From Filimonas sp. (GTDB lineage: Bacteria > Bacteroidota > Bacteroidia > Chitinophagales > Chitinophagaceae): 47,189 bases of DNA. The DNA lies in contig JAFKHH010000029.1 of assembly GCA_017306865.1 (NCBI GenBank), positions 1 to 47,189 of the forward strand. The letters are read 5' to 3'. Below the pieces are notes generated by a model, which did not search any database, was not told the DNA's origin, and saw only the letters and a list, made by a program, of their open reading frames with translations. This document shows positions 8,192-19,101 of the stretch, piece after piece (the stretch's first letter is position 1; each line of letters starts with the position of its first letter). Position numbers and translations under genes: made by a program.

Positions 8192-9265
8192 ATGGAAAGT
8201 ATTTCAGTAGGCGTATTGTTGCCATCATCCACCATTCTACCTATCAGTAAGGATTTTGAAAAAGGGCTGAAAGAGGGCTTGAAAAAAAATCCCGGGATCA
8301 ATGTAGATATTGTAAAAGAATTTATAGGGCAAGGGAGCTTAAAGCAAACTGAAGATGCTTGCAATAAATTATTCAATTATCACGACGTAGATATTGTAAC
8401 AGGTATTGTCTCTAACAGAGTAGTAGAAGACCTAGCTGAAAGTTTTAAAAACAGGAAGCAATCTATCATAATAAACAACCTGGGTGGTCATATCCCAAAC
8501 ATTAAAAAACTAAATGAGTACATATTTATTAATTCAATGCATCTGTGGCAACATGCATATACATTAGGAAAATGGGGCGTACAGGAGTTTGGCAAAAAAG
8601 GCATGTTTGTTAGTTCCATTTATGACGCAGGTTACAGTTTTTCACAAATGTTTCATATGGGCATGATGGATAGCGCCCCACAAAGCGAGTGGTCATTTTC
8701 TGTAACGCCTATGCCTGCTGCTGGAGAATTATCTGACATCAATGTTCTTTTTCCTTTCCTGGAGAAGTATGAACCTGATTTTATTTTTGCAACATTTTGT
8801 GGTGGCGAAACGACATTATTCTTAAATGAATTTATAAACAGGGGCTGGCAGCATAAAACTAAAATAACAGGTTTGCCATTTTTAACAGCGCCATATCAAC
8901 CATTAAAAGAAGACCTGACAACTTATTCAACATTGCCTTTCTCAAATGAACCGGATGTTTTAGCAGAGAAATCATTTTATCATTTAGGCTATCAGACCGG
9001 CATTACTATTAGTGATGCTGCACAGTCATCAGATGGCACAGATCTACAAAAGCAGGTTGAAAACTTAAACACCATGTTTTCTATTGCAAACAATAGCTCA
9101 GGTGATCAGTTAACAATTGTCAGGCAAGACTTGCTTGCAAATGAGGACAAACCGAAGCCATCTATTGTTACTCAATTTGAAACTTTTGACAAAAAAAATG
9201 ATGCTATGCAAACATTGCATGGCGATATAAATTTTGGTTGGGCTAATCCTTACCTCTGTATATAA
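8192..9265 (+). CDS. Periplasmic-binding-protein-like (type I fold) protein without signal peptide
   Basis: The 357-residue protein reads like the receptor-family ligand-binding fold of branched-chain amino acid ABC transporters: an N-terminal SVGVLLPSST strand, DIVTGIVSNRVVEDLAE, an IINNLGG loop, then YEPDFIFATFCGGET in the second lobe. Unlike exported binding proteins it starts directly with the first strand and has no signal peptide or lipobox, so it should stay in the cytoplasm. No ABC permease or ATPase gene is in the window. Its stop is 2 bases before the formyltransferase start, implying translational coupling. It may bind a small molecule for the cluster or act as a ligand-sensing partner. 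Its role is not known to me. Confidence 0.7.
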   Translation: MESISVGVLLPSSTILPISKDFEKGLKEGLKKNPGINVDIVKEFIGQGSLKQTEDACNKLFNYHDVDIVTGIVSNRVVEDLAESFKNRKQSIIINNLGGHIPNIKKLNEYIFINSMHLWQHAYTLGKWGVQEFGKKGMFVSSIYDAGYSFSQMFHMGMMDSAPQSEWSFSVTPMPAAGELSDINVLFPFLEKYEPDFIFATFCGGETTLFLNEFINRGWQHKTKITGLPFLTAPYQPLKEDLTTYSTLPFSNEPDVLAEKSFYHLGYQTGITISDAAQSSDGTDLQKQVENLNTMFSIANNSSGDQLTIVRQDLLANEDKPKPSIVTQFETFDKKNDAMQTLHGDINFGWANPYLCI

Positions 9266-9267
9266 CT

Positions 9268-10206
9268 ATGAGAATATTACTGCTTTGCAATTCGGATTCA
9301 CTGGCTATACCTGCAGTTATTGAAATGCAAAAAAAAGGAAACCTGGTTGCTGTAGGCGTAACAGAAAAATCTGGTAAAATATTAATTCCAACGTTAACCA
9401 GCGTTGGAGTGGAACAGGAAAATATATACACTTTAAACAATAAAAATTTTGCAGTAACACTTACGCAGCTCATCAAAGACTACCAGGTTGAAGTTGTTTT
9501 TGTGATGACGTTTCCATGGAAACTTCCCTCCTCCGTGCTGGCTTTGCCTGGGAAGGGATGTATCAATTTCCATTTTGGTTTATTACCAAAATACAAAGGC
9601 ACGGACCCTGTATTTTGGCAGCTAAAGAACATGGAGCAGAAAGGTGGCATCAGCGTGCATAGAATGACAGAAGAAATAGATGAAGGGCCGATTCTATTAA
9701 TTGATGAATTACCGGTTATACCAGGCGAAACTTTTGGTATTCATTGTCAGCGTCTTGGCACTTTGAATAGCAGCACTGTAAATAAAGTAATTGAATTATT
9801 AAAACAAAATGAACAGCCGCAGATAATACAGAATGATCAAACCGGAAACTATTTCAAGGCGCCTGATCGCAATGACCTTACAATCTCATGGAAAACGCAA
9901 TCAGCAGACGAAATAGAGTGGCTGATAAACGCGACGAACCCCAGGTACGGCGGAGCGTTGACAACCATTCGCCAGATGCAGGTGAGCATATTGGAAGTGT
10001 CTCCTGCCTCTGTAAATATGGACGCCAATAATCCACAGGAAATAGTTCCCGGAACTATTGTATATGCGGATATGGTGTATGGGCTAATAGTTGCATGCCT
10101 CAACAAACAGTTTTTGAAAATAAATATTGTGCATACAACGGAAGGCTATCTATCAGGCACAAAACTATTCAGCTTAGGTTTTAACACCGGTGAAACTTTT
10201 TATTAA
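9268..10206 (+). CDS. Formyltransferase family protein (methionyl-tRNA formyltransferase-like)
   Basis: This 312-residue protein has the 10-formyltetrahydrofolate-dependent formyltransferase core. The catalytic triad is intact: N100 and H102 in INFHFGLLPKYKG and D138 in EEIDEGPIL. The N-terminal MRILLLCNSDSLAIPAV strand starts the Rossmann-like domain, and the C-terminal third looks like the smaller OB-like domain. Similar enzymes formylate amino-sugars, ornithine or other amines; the sequence differs enough from housekeeping Fmt, and its setting is specialised, so a dedicated amine substrate is more likely. It follows the binding-protein-like gene by 2 bases and precedes three collar genes. 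Confidence 0.82.
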   Translation: MRILLLCNSDSLAIPAVIEMQKKGNLVAVGVTEKSGKILIPTLTSVGVEQENIYTLNNKNFAVTLTQLIKDYQVEVVFVMTFPWKLPSSVLALPGKGCINFHFGLLPKYKGTDPVFWQLKNMEQKGGISVHRMTEEIDEGPILLIDELPVIPGETFGIHCQRLGTLNSSTVNKVIELLKQNEQPQIIQNDQTGNYFKAPDRNDLTISWKTQSADEIEWLINATNPRYGGALTTIRQMQVSILEVSPASVNMDANNPQEIVPGTIVYADMVYGLIVACLNKQFLKINIVHTTEGYLSGTKLFSLGFNTGETFY

Positions 10207-10293
10207 TACAATTTTCACTTGAATAATAATCCAAAAAATGTCTCTTATCTCAAACAAAATAGTAATAGATTTTTTAACCTTAAACAAAAGATT

Positions 10294-10893
10294 ATGGAAG
10301 GAACAGTAGGCGAAATCCGCATTTTTGCAGGAAGCTTCGCACCACGCAGCTGGGCTTTTTGTCAGGCGCAGATAATTCCCATAAGACAAAACACCGCATT
10401 GTTCTCTATTCTGGGAACATACTACGGTGGAGATGGGACAACCACCTTCGGCTTGCCTGACTTCAGGGGCAGAACACCGGTAGGTGCCGGCCAATCACCA
10501 GGAAATTCCCTGTACACAATTGGCGAACAAGGAGGAGCCAATTCATGTACACTAACAATTAGCGAAATGCCTGCACACACGCATACTCCCGTTGTCACGC
10601 AACAGGGAGGCTCTGCAACTGCAACATTAAATGGCACCACCGCATCGGGCACACTACCTGCACCTGGTGGCAACTTAATAGCCGGTGATGGGAACCTCTC
10701 TATGTTTGCTCCCAGCAATAGTACGCCTGTAGCAATGGCACCTAATTCTATTGCATTCAGCAATGTGAGTGTGCCGTTGCCCTCGGTAACAACTGGTATT
10801 ACCGGAGGAAGCCAGCCACACAACAACATTCAGCCTTACTTAGCTTTAAGCTTTATCGTTTGTTTGACGGGCACGTTCCCTGCAAGAAATTAA
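10294..10893 (+). CDS. Tail collar domain (MdpB-like) protein, copy 1
   Basis: The 199-residue product has the phage tail collar domain first described in short tail fibres (PF07484): MEGTVGEIRIFAGSFAPRSW, then QIIPI..NTALFSILGT.YGGDG..TFGLPDFRGRTPVG in the first 75 residues, and the paired C-terminal motif HNNIQPYLALSFIVCL..TFPARN. The middle is a Gly/Ser/Thr-rich, variable region. Bacterial homologs are often called microcystin-dependent proteins (MdpB). No signal peptide is present. ATG 10294 is chosen because MEG starts all three copies; the frame opens 75 bases earlier at a TTG, which is not supported. First of a tandem triplet, with short spacing (23 and 30 bases). Confidence 0.88.
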   Translation: MEGTVGEIRIFAGSFAPRSWAFCQAQIIPIRQNTALFSILGTYYGGDGTTTFGLPDFRGRTPVGAGQSPGNSLYTIGEQGGANSCTLTISEMPAHTHTPVVTQQGGSATATLNGTTASGTLPAPGGNLIAGDGNLSMFAPSNSTPVAMAPNSIAFSNVSVPLPSVTTGITGGSQPHNNIQPYLALSFIVCLTGTFPARN

Positions 10894-10916
10894 TAACCTA
10901 ATTAAAAAAATATTTT

Positions 10917-11531
10917 ATGGAAGGAACAATGGCAGAAATACGCTGCTTTGCAGCAAACTTTGCTCCCAGGACATGGACGCTATGCTGGGGCCAGACAATT
11001 GGAATAAGCCAGAACCAGGCTTTATTTTCTCTTTTAGGAACAACATACGGTGGCAACGGCGTTCAGACGTTCTGCTTGCCTGACCTTCGCGGCCGCATTC
11101 CTGTTGGCACAGGGCAAAGCACAACGGGTGCAGGCACTTACACCTTAGGCCAAAAAGGTGGTGAAGAAACGCACACTATAATAACAACAGAAATGCCTAT
11201 GCACAATCACAATGTTACTGTAACAGCGGGGAGTGGTGCAGCAAATGCATCAGCCACTTTGAGTGCTACAAATTCGGCCGGAACATTATACACACCTGGC
11301 GGCAATGTATTAGGCGCTGATGATGGTAATGGGAACATAACGATCTATGCAGGCAGTGGTGCCGTTGCTGCAATGGCGTCTACTTCAATTACACTGAGCA
11401 ATCTTGTAGCGCCTACACTTGGTGTTACCTTAAATCCGACAGGTGGAACGCTTCCGCATAGCAACATTCAGCCTGTAATGGGTATGAACTACATTATATG
11501 CATGCAAGGGGTGTTCCCATCTAGAAACTAA
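10917..11531 (+). CDS. Tail collar domain (MdpB-like) protein, copy 2
   Basis: This 204-residue paralog keeps the collar frame MEGTMAEIRCFAANFAPRTW, GQTIGISQNQALFSLLGT.YGGNG..TFCLPDLRGRIPVG and the end HSNIQPVMGMNYIICMQGVFPSRN. The middle has more Ala/Gly/Thr and a DDGNGN stretch. It carries cysteines at CFAANF, LCWGQ, FCLP and IIC, several of them shared with its siblings. It is 23 bases after copy 1 and is surely co-transcribed with it. No signal peptide. A phage origin is possible for the domain, but no other phage gene is present, so these are probably host-adapted structural or surface proteins. Confidence 0.88.
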   Translation: MEGTMAEIRCFAANFAPRTWTLCWGQTIGISQNQALFSLLGTTYGGNGVQTFCLPDLRGRIPVGTGQSTTGAGTYTLGQKGGEETHTIITTEMPMHNHNVTVTAGSGAANASATLSATNSAGTLYTPGGNVLGADDGNGNITIYAGSGAVAAMASTSITLSNLVAPTLGVTLNPTGGTLPHSNIQPVMGMNYIICMQGVFPSRN

Positions 11532-11561
11532 CATATTTTTTACCAGTTAAAACAAAAAATT

Positions 11562-12170
11562 ATGGAAGGATATTTATCAGAAATACGCATGTTTGGCGGC
11601 ACCTTTGCGCCACGGTCCTGGATGCTTTGTGCCGGACAACAATTATCAATTAATAATTATACAGCACTGTTCGCCCTTCTCGGTACAACTTATGGCGGAG
11701 ATGGTGTAAATACTTTTAATTTACCTGATCTTAGAAGCCGTGTTCCTGTTGGTACAGGCCAGGGGCCAGGGTTAAGTAATTACCCGTTAGGTATAGTAAC
11801 AGGTACAGAAAGTGTTACATTATTGCAAACACAAATACCATCACATACCCACCAGACCACAGTTACGCCGGGTAGTGGCAATGTAACAGCAACAGCTACA
11901 TTACAAGCTAGCGCAAGTGGTGGAGGTGGTGGTACACCTGGCGGCGCATTATTAGGTACTGATAGCAACAGCGCCACTGTATATGCACCCGGCACCAGCC
12001 CTACAACACCAATGGCAAGTGCAGCAATTACAGTGACAAGCTTTGGCGGCCCAACCCCCAATGTTACTGTAGGCATTACAGGCAGTTCATTGCCACATAA
12101 TAATCTGCAACCTTATCTTGCCACGAATTATATCATTTGTGTAGAAGGTATTTTTCCGTCAAGAAATTAA
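11562..12170 (+). CDS. Tail collar domain (MdpB-like) protein, copy 3
   Basis: This 202-residue paralog reads MEGYLSEIRMFGGTFAPRSW, CAGQQLSINNYTALFALLGT, YGGDGVNTFNLPDLRSRVPVGTGQG and ends HNNLQPYLATNYIICVEGIFPSRN. The middle contains a glycine run (GGGGGTPGGALLG). The three copies have nearly equal lengths (199, 204, 202) and share both ends, while the centre diverges, as expected for trimeric fibre-like subunits with a variable display region. It is the last gene before a strong terminator (12196-12226). No signal peptide. Confidence 0.88.
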   Translation: MEGYLSEIRMFGGTFAPRSWMLCAGQQLSINNYTALFALLGTTYGGDGVNTFNLPDLRSRVPVGTGQGPGLSNYPLGIVTGTESVTLLQTQIPSHTHQTTVTPGSGNVTATATLQASASGGGGGTPGGALLGTDSNSATVYAPGTSPTTPMASAAITVTSFGGPTPNVTVGITGSSLPHNNLQPYLATNYIICVEGIFPSRN

Positions 12171-12195
12171 TGGGTGGAAATAAATATCAATGAAT

Positions 12196-12226
12196 AAAAG
12201 CCCTCAGATTGAGGGCTTTTGTTTTT
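12196..12226 (+). terminator. Terminator of the collar operon
   Basis: Arms 12196-12206 and 12210-12220 pair perfectly over 11 bp around a 3-base loop, followed by GTTTTT. It ends the plus-strand gene run that starts with the binding-protein-like gene. Confidence 0.88.
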
Positions 12227-12329
12227 ACAATCATTTGTATCATACCGTTACATACTGGAATAATCGTTTTACAGCAAATATTATACTCAAGCAAGCAGAG
12301 TCATCTATTTTTTGGAGGATAACATAAAC

Positions 12330-12365
12330 AAGAGAGCACCTACCTATATAAGTAAGTGCTCTCTT
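12330..12365 (-). terminator. Terminator of the collagen-like gene
   Basis: Arms 12330-12343 and 12352-12365 pair over 14 bp with one mismatch around an 8-base loop. On the minus strand the stem ends in TTGTTT. It lies 22 bases after the collagen-like stop codon and faces the collar terminator. Confidence 0.7.
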
Positions 12366-12386
12366 TATAAAATCAATTAACTAAAG

Positions 12387-14945
<2,559 letters not shown>

Positions 14946-14961
14946 TTATTTACTGGATGAT

Positions 14962-16323
14962 TTATTGTTTGATCACTTTATGTGCACGTTTCTCAATGTT
15001 CACTACACGTATATAGTAAATGCCTTGCGCCAGTTTACTGATGTCGCATGTAGCAATGTTCAGGCCTTTGACTGCGGCAAATTCTTTCTGGTCAAATACA
15101 TGGCCCAGGTTATCTACTACCTGTAGTATTACTTTCTGGTCTTTGCTGCTGCTGAAGCGAACGTTCACTGGTCCGGTAGATGGGTTTGGATATACCTGTA
15201 ATACCCAGTCAGGATAGCCGTCAATATTTACAGATACAATGTTGGAGTAACGCACTGTACCATCTTTGTACACCAGTTTATAACGGTAGTACATAGGGCC
15301 GGTTATCAGCTCAGGATCTGTGTATGCATAGTTATGCGAAACGCTGGTTGTACCAGACGCTGCAATGGTAGCAAAACGCTGGAAGTCGCGCCCGTTATAA
15401 GCACGTTCTAACTCAAAATGGTCTGTGTTGATCTCGTACATGGTGCCCCAGCTAAGATTGGATCTGCCGTTAACCAGTACTGCTGTAAAATATGCGGAGC
15501 GTGCAGGATCAGAAATATCACTTGCCAGTACGAAGCGGCCAAGTTGTTTTACACCGCCCAATTGTATATAGTTTGCAACCGGGTCAAACGCATTGTCTTG
15601 TTGCAGTATGCCGCCGGGATTTGTGTTAAACAATGAATATACTCCTAACTCACTTTCCAGCACATTGCCTAACTCCTGGTCAAAATAATAGAACCGCAAA
15701 ATAGCATTGCTGCTAAGTGGCGTAGTGGAATTGATGTCGAAATAGCGGTTGATACCAAAGTTGCCGCTTAATTGCAGCGCCTGGTGTCCTCTTTTAATAG
15801 TAGTAAGTCCAAGATTATCCCCTGTAGTTATTTCTACACCAATGTTGCCGGGGTTTGCTTTATTGGGCGCATTCAGTGTAGCTGTTTTCACCAGGAAACC
15901 GCCTGCAGCCCCTATTACACGTGCATTAGGGTTCTCTCCTGCAATGCTGCCTGTTGCACCAAGGTTCAGATCAGAACCATTGAGATCAATAAAACCATTG
16001 GTCATGCCAAGCGTATTCGTTACATCTATATTGCGAAGTAACTTGATCGTATTACCTGCTTTATCTATTGTAAAATTGTAAAAAGCTGTATTACTTGTAC
16101 CAGATACACTGGCTGCTGTAGCGCCGGTAAACAATACAGTACCGGTACCAGCGTTGAACGTGCCCGCATTACTAATGCCGCCATTGTTGACCACAATATT
16201 TGCAGCACCATTTACCACAACACTTCCGCCATTGTTAATTGTAAGGCCTTGCGCAGACGCAGCGTACTGCATTATACATGCAGACAAGGTGCTGAGTAGA
16301 AATAAGGATATTTTGGGTTGCAT
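14962..16323 (-). CDS. Type IX secretion substrate with C-terminal sorting domain
   Basis: The 453-residue protein has a signal peptide (about 1-24, ending in ASA), an Asn/Gly-rich beta-repeat region (VVNGAANIVVNNGGISNAG, GTVLFTG, about 25-200), an Ig-like module (YEINTDHFELERAYNGRDF, about 300-370) and a C-terminal sorting domain (LQVYPNPSTGPVNVRF to the end, about 375-453). The sorting domain marks export through the T9SS and fixing on, or release from, the cell surface. The protein is a surface or secreted protein without visible catalytic residues. It is the first gene of a probable two-gene unit with the collagen-like gene. Confidence 0.88.
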   Translation of the reverse strand: MQPKISLFLLSTLSACIMQYAASAQGLTINNGGSVVVNGAANIVVNNGGISNAGTFNAGTGTVLFTGATAASVSGTSNTAFYNFTIDKAGNTIKLLRNIDVTNTLGMTNGFIDLNGSDLNLGATGSIAGENPNARVIGAAGGFLVKTATLNAPNKANPGNIGVEITTGDNLGLTTIKRGHQALQLSGNFGINRYFDINSTTPLSSNAILRFYYFDQELGNVLESELGVYSLFNTNPGGILQQDNAFDPVANYIQLGGVKQLGRFVLASDISDPARSAYFTAVLVNGRSNLSWGTMYEINTDHFELERAYNGRDFQRFATIAASGTTSVSHNYAYTDPELITGPMYYRYKLVYKDGTVRYSNIVSVNIDGYPDWVLQVYPNPSTGPVNVRFSSSKDQKVILQVVDNLGHVFDQKEFAAVKGLNIATCDISKLAQGIYYIRVVNIEKRAHKVIKQ

Positions 16324-16493
16324 TAGTTGGATTGCAATTAGTTATTGGATGGAAAATTAGTTATTTTATTTTGTACCCCCTTTAACATTCAGCTTCTATT
16401 TTCCTTGAGGGGATACGGGAAAAATCCCGTTGTTTTATTCAACAACATTGCACTAAAAAAGTTTAATGCATACGTACGCATATAAAAGGAATG

Positions 16494-16856
16494 TTATACT
16501 TCCGTCTTTTTCGTTTCTTCTTTTTCTATCTTCTCTTTCAGCAAAGTCAACTCCTGTGTGAGTTTGGTAACATTTTTCTGCAACTTGGAATTGACTATGG
16601 AAAGATGTAGCAGGTAAATGAGTATAACGAAAATGAGTACAGTGAAGACCAGGTTGGCGGGCACATACACACCAAAAAGATTGGCAACAATATCTAACCC
16701 TTCTCTCCAAAAAGAAAACAGGGTAAGGATGGCGGTACACAGCAACCATACAATTGAATACTCTTCCCTCAGTTTTCCTTTTACAATAAGCCAGGAGATA
16801 TAGGAAAGAAACAGGACGTTGATAACGATGGTTATGATCTGTATGCGTGCCATCAT
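16494..16856 (-). CDS. DUF2304 membrane protein
   Basis: This 120-residue protein has three hydrophobic segments (about 5-25, 35-50, 65-88) and the family signature KGKLREEYSIVWLLC, followed by a short charged, coiled-coil-like tail (KLQKNVTKLTQELTLLKEKIEKE). This fits the DUF2304 family, which is regularly found beside polyprenyl-phosphate glycosyltransferases and is thought to help with lipid-linked sugar handling. It follows the glycosyltransferase gene by 21 bases and is surely in one operon with it. Another minus-strand frame at 16453-16749 overlaps most of it and is not coding. Confidence 0.85.
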   Translation of the reverse strand: MMARIQIITIVINVLFLSYISWLIVKGKLREEYSIVWLLCTAILTLFSFWREGLDIVANLFGVYVPANLVFTVLIFVILIYLLHLSIVNSKLQKNVTKLTQELTLLKEKIEKEETKKTEV

Positions 16857-16877
16857 ATATAAATTTTAATAAATAAA

Positions 16878-17582
16878 TTATTGCCGGACATATGCAAAGA
16901 ACATGGCAATAGTTACTTTGACAAAATAATAAAGTGTGGCGAGATGTCGTATAGAAGAATGTCCACCGAAGCGCTCTTTCATTACCACGGGGGTTTCGCT
17001 GATCCGGAAACCGCAGCGGGCAAATAGTACTAATGATTCCGGTTCCGGGTATTCATCAGGGTATGACCTGGCTGCAATAGCGATCGCTTTTTTATCGAGC
17101 AGGCGAAAACCGGAGGTAGGATCATAAATAGAATTGCCGGTAAAGATCCTGTTTAGCCAATGAAAATACTTAATGCCTATGCGCCTCGTAAAAGAAGACT
17201 GAAAGCCTGCCTTTTCTATAAAACGTGAGCCGACTACTACATTTGCATCCGTTGCAGCTTTGCATTGTAACAGTTTGCAGATCTCTGATGGCGGATGCTG
17301 TCCATCACCATCTACCTGCAATGCAAGATCAAAATTATTTGTATGTGCATATAAAAAGCCTGTTTGCATAGCACCACCAATACCCAGGTTTACGGGCAGG
17401 TCTAATACGATCACATCATTACTCCTGGCTACTGCGGCTGTATGATCTTTTGACGCATCATTTACAACAGCAATAGATATGTCATAGCCAGGTAATTGTA
17501 TTTGTTTTAACTCTTGTAATAAACCGGGCAGTGCTACGGCTTCGTTATAACAGGGAATGATGACTAAAACGGTTTGCGCCAT
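16878..17582 (-). CDS. Family 2 glycosyltransferase (polyprenyl-phosphate sugar transferase-like)
   Basis: The protein has the GT-A fold signature: VLVIIPCYNEAVALPGLL at the start, AVVNDASKDHT, LPVNLGIGGAMQTGFLYA, and the acidic nucleotide-sugar motif QVDGDGQHPPSEI, with GSRF and SGFRLLDKKA further on. This pattern is typical of dolichol/undecaprenyl-phosphate mannose or glucose synthases, which load a sugar on a lipid carrier. No large membrane domain is visible. ATG 17582 (MAQTVLVII) is chosen over the upstream M at 17639, because the 19 extra residues do not resemble the family. The gene is divergent from the dioxygenase gene at 17716. Confidence 0.85.
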   Translation of the reverse strand: MAQTVLVIIPCYNEAVALPGLLQELKQIQLPGYDISIAVVNDASKDHTAAVARSNDVIVLDLPVNLGIGGAMQTGFLYAHTNNFDLALQVDGDGQHPPSEICKLLQCKAATDANVVVGSRFIEKAGFQSSFTRRIGIKYFHWLNRIFTGNSIYDPTSGFRLLDKKAIAIAARSYPDEYPEPESLVLFARCGFRISETPVVMKERFGGHSSIRHLATLYYFVKVTIAMFFAYVRQ

Positions 17583-17715
17583 GAAGGTTTGCCTATTAGC
17601 AGTTATTGGGATTGCCGTAAAACTACACCCTTTTACCAAATAATATTCATGGTATTATTCCCGTATCACCATATATGCCCATTCCTTACCTTCCGCTCCA
17701 AAATCCATCTACAAT

Positions 17716-18735
17716 ATGTCTACGGTTGCACAACTCTCCCCTTCCACAGCTACCGGCACGCTAGGTATTATGCACCTGAAACGCTACTGGGAAAAAACGA
17801 TGGCACGTCGCAATGGTAAAACAGATGCACAATGGGAAGAGGAATGGAATACAGACACGACTATGCTTTCCATGCTTGGCCTGGGCCTGGAGCAAACTAT
17901 TGTTTACTTATTTAATGAAGCACCATCGTTCGAGACTTTTGAACAATGGATCACAGATAGAAATAATGGTACGCCTCCCATTGAAAAAATAGCATTGTTC
18001 AACCAGCTCCTGGCCGCACAGGACACTACATACGTTGAGCAAACAATAGCAGATGTATTAACAGCGGATGATCTTGCACATTGGGAAGCGCATAATTATG
18101 TAATAGTACGCAATGCTGTACCTGCAGCGGACTGTGATGCAACTATACAACTGATCTGCGATTTCCTGGAAGTAGATATAAACGAGCCGGCTACATGGTA
18201 TAGAGAGAACAAAGCCAGGCAGGGCATAATGGTACAATTGTTTCAACATGCACAACTGGAGGCTAACAGGCAATCGCCGCGCATTCGCCGCGCGTATGAA
18301 CAGTTATGGCAACGCAAAGATATTTGGGTAAATACGGACCGTGTAGGTTTCAACCCGCCGCAAACAGAAAGCTGGTACTTTCCGGGGCCAAGATTACACT
18401 GGGATGTGAGCCTGCAATTACCTATCCCGTTTGGTACACAGGGCATCTTATATTTATCTGATACGGCAGCCAACCAGGGTGCTTTCACTTTAGTACCAGG
18501 GTTCAGACACCAGGTAGCAAGCTGGCTGCATCAATTACCTGCTGATGCTGATCCGCGCAAGGAAGATTTGTATGCGCTGGGCGCACAGCCCGTAGTTGCC
18601 AACAAAGGAGACTTCATTATATGGGACCACGCATTGCCACATGGCAGTAGCGTCAATACATCCGACATACCACGCTTTGTGCAATACATTAATTACGCTC
18701 CGCTAAATGCAGAATTCCAGATGAATTGGATATAG
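17716..18735 (+). CDS. PhyH-type Fe(II)/2-oxoglutarate dioxygenase
   Basis: The 339-residue protein has a phytanoyl-CoA dioxygenase-like core at about residues 120-330. Iron ligands are H228-x-D230 in RLHWDVSLQ and H309 in HALPHGSSVN; R320 in IPRFVQYIN is the likely 2-oxoglutarate partner. An N-terminal helical region (GLGLEQTIVYLFNEAPSFETFEQW) precedes it. Family members hydroxylate small molecules, lipids or amino acids. The first ATG is at 17716; ATG 17770 (MHLKRYWEKTM) may be the true start. It is the second 2-oxoglutarate dioxygenase near the collagen and collar genes, but the substrate cannot be told from the sequence. Confidence 0.82.
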   Translation: MSTVAQLSPSTATGTLGIMHLKRYWEKTMARRNGKTDAQWEEEWNTDTTMLSMLGLGLEQTIVYLFNEAPSFETFEQWITDRNNGTPPIEKIALFNQLLAAQDTTYVEQTIADVLTADDLAHWEAHNYVIVRNAVPAADCDATIQLICDFLEVDINEPATWYRENKARQGIMVQLFQHAQLEANRQSPRIRRAYEQLWQRKDIWVNTDRVGFNPPQTESWYFPGPRLHWDVSLQLPIPFGTQGILYLSDTAANQGAFTLVPGFRHQVASWLHQLPADADPRKEDLYALGAQPVVANKGDFIIWDHALPHGSSVNTSDIPRFVQYINYAPLNAEFQMNWI

Positions 18736-19101
18736 GTGAATTGTTCAATTGTTGTATGGTTGAAGAGATTTGAGATTTAAAATTTGAGATTTGAAATGAA
18801 GCCATAAAGCCGCAAGCGCTTACTAAGAAATACGAAGTATTTCTCCTATGTGCCCTTTTGTTCTCTTTGTACAAATCAATCTATCTATTATAAGACTTCT
18901 CAGATTCGTAACTATGGTATCTTTTTTCCTATGTACCTATGTGTTAAAAAAACTTCGCTAAGATCTTCTATACATGTGGTTAAAAAATACGTATCCGTCT
19001 TCTCCTTTATATAACAATGCAACCATAAAACAATTAAACAATACAAAACAACAAAGGCTGCCTTCTTTCGAAGACAGCCCTTTCCTAATCAAAATCCAAA
19101 A
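18736..19101. other. Gene-free stretch with short repeats
   Basis: The stretch has TTTGAGATT-type direct repeats near 18764-18795, a perfect 8-bp stem around AGAAATACGAAGTATTTCT near 18825-18845, and the susD terminator at its right end. I see no coding sequence. Confidence 0.6.
19050..19082 (-). terminator. Terminator of the YdcF-SusC-SusD operon
   Basis: Arms 19056-19065 and 19070-19079 form a 10-bp stem with one mismatch and a 4-base loop, followed on the minus strand by TTTGTTGTTTT. It lies 22 bases after the susD stop. Confidence 0.8.

Noticed and set aside
10294..12170. Prophage or contractile injection system, suggested by three tail collar proteins
   Set aside because: No sheath, tube, baseplate, capsid, terminase, integrase or lysis gene is nearby; collar domains also occur in non-phage bacterial proteins.
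16453..16749. Alternative minus-strand frame over the DUF2304 gene
   Set aside because: The 16494-16856 frame has the DUF2304 signature and correct spacing to the glycosyltransferase gene; the other has Cys/Arg-rich, unlikely composition.
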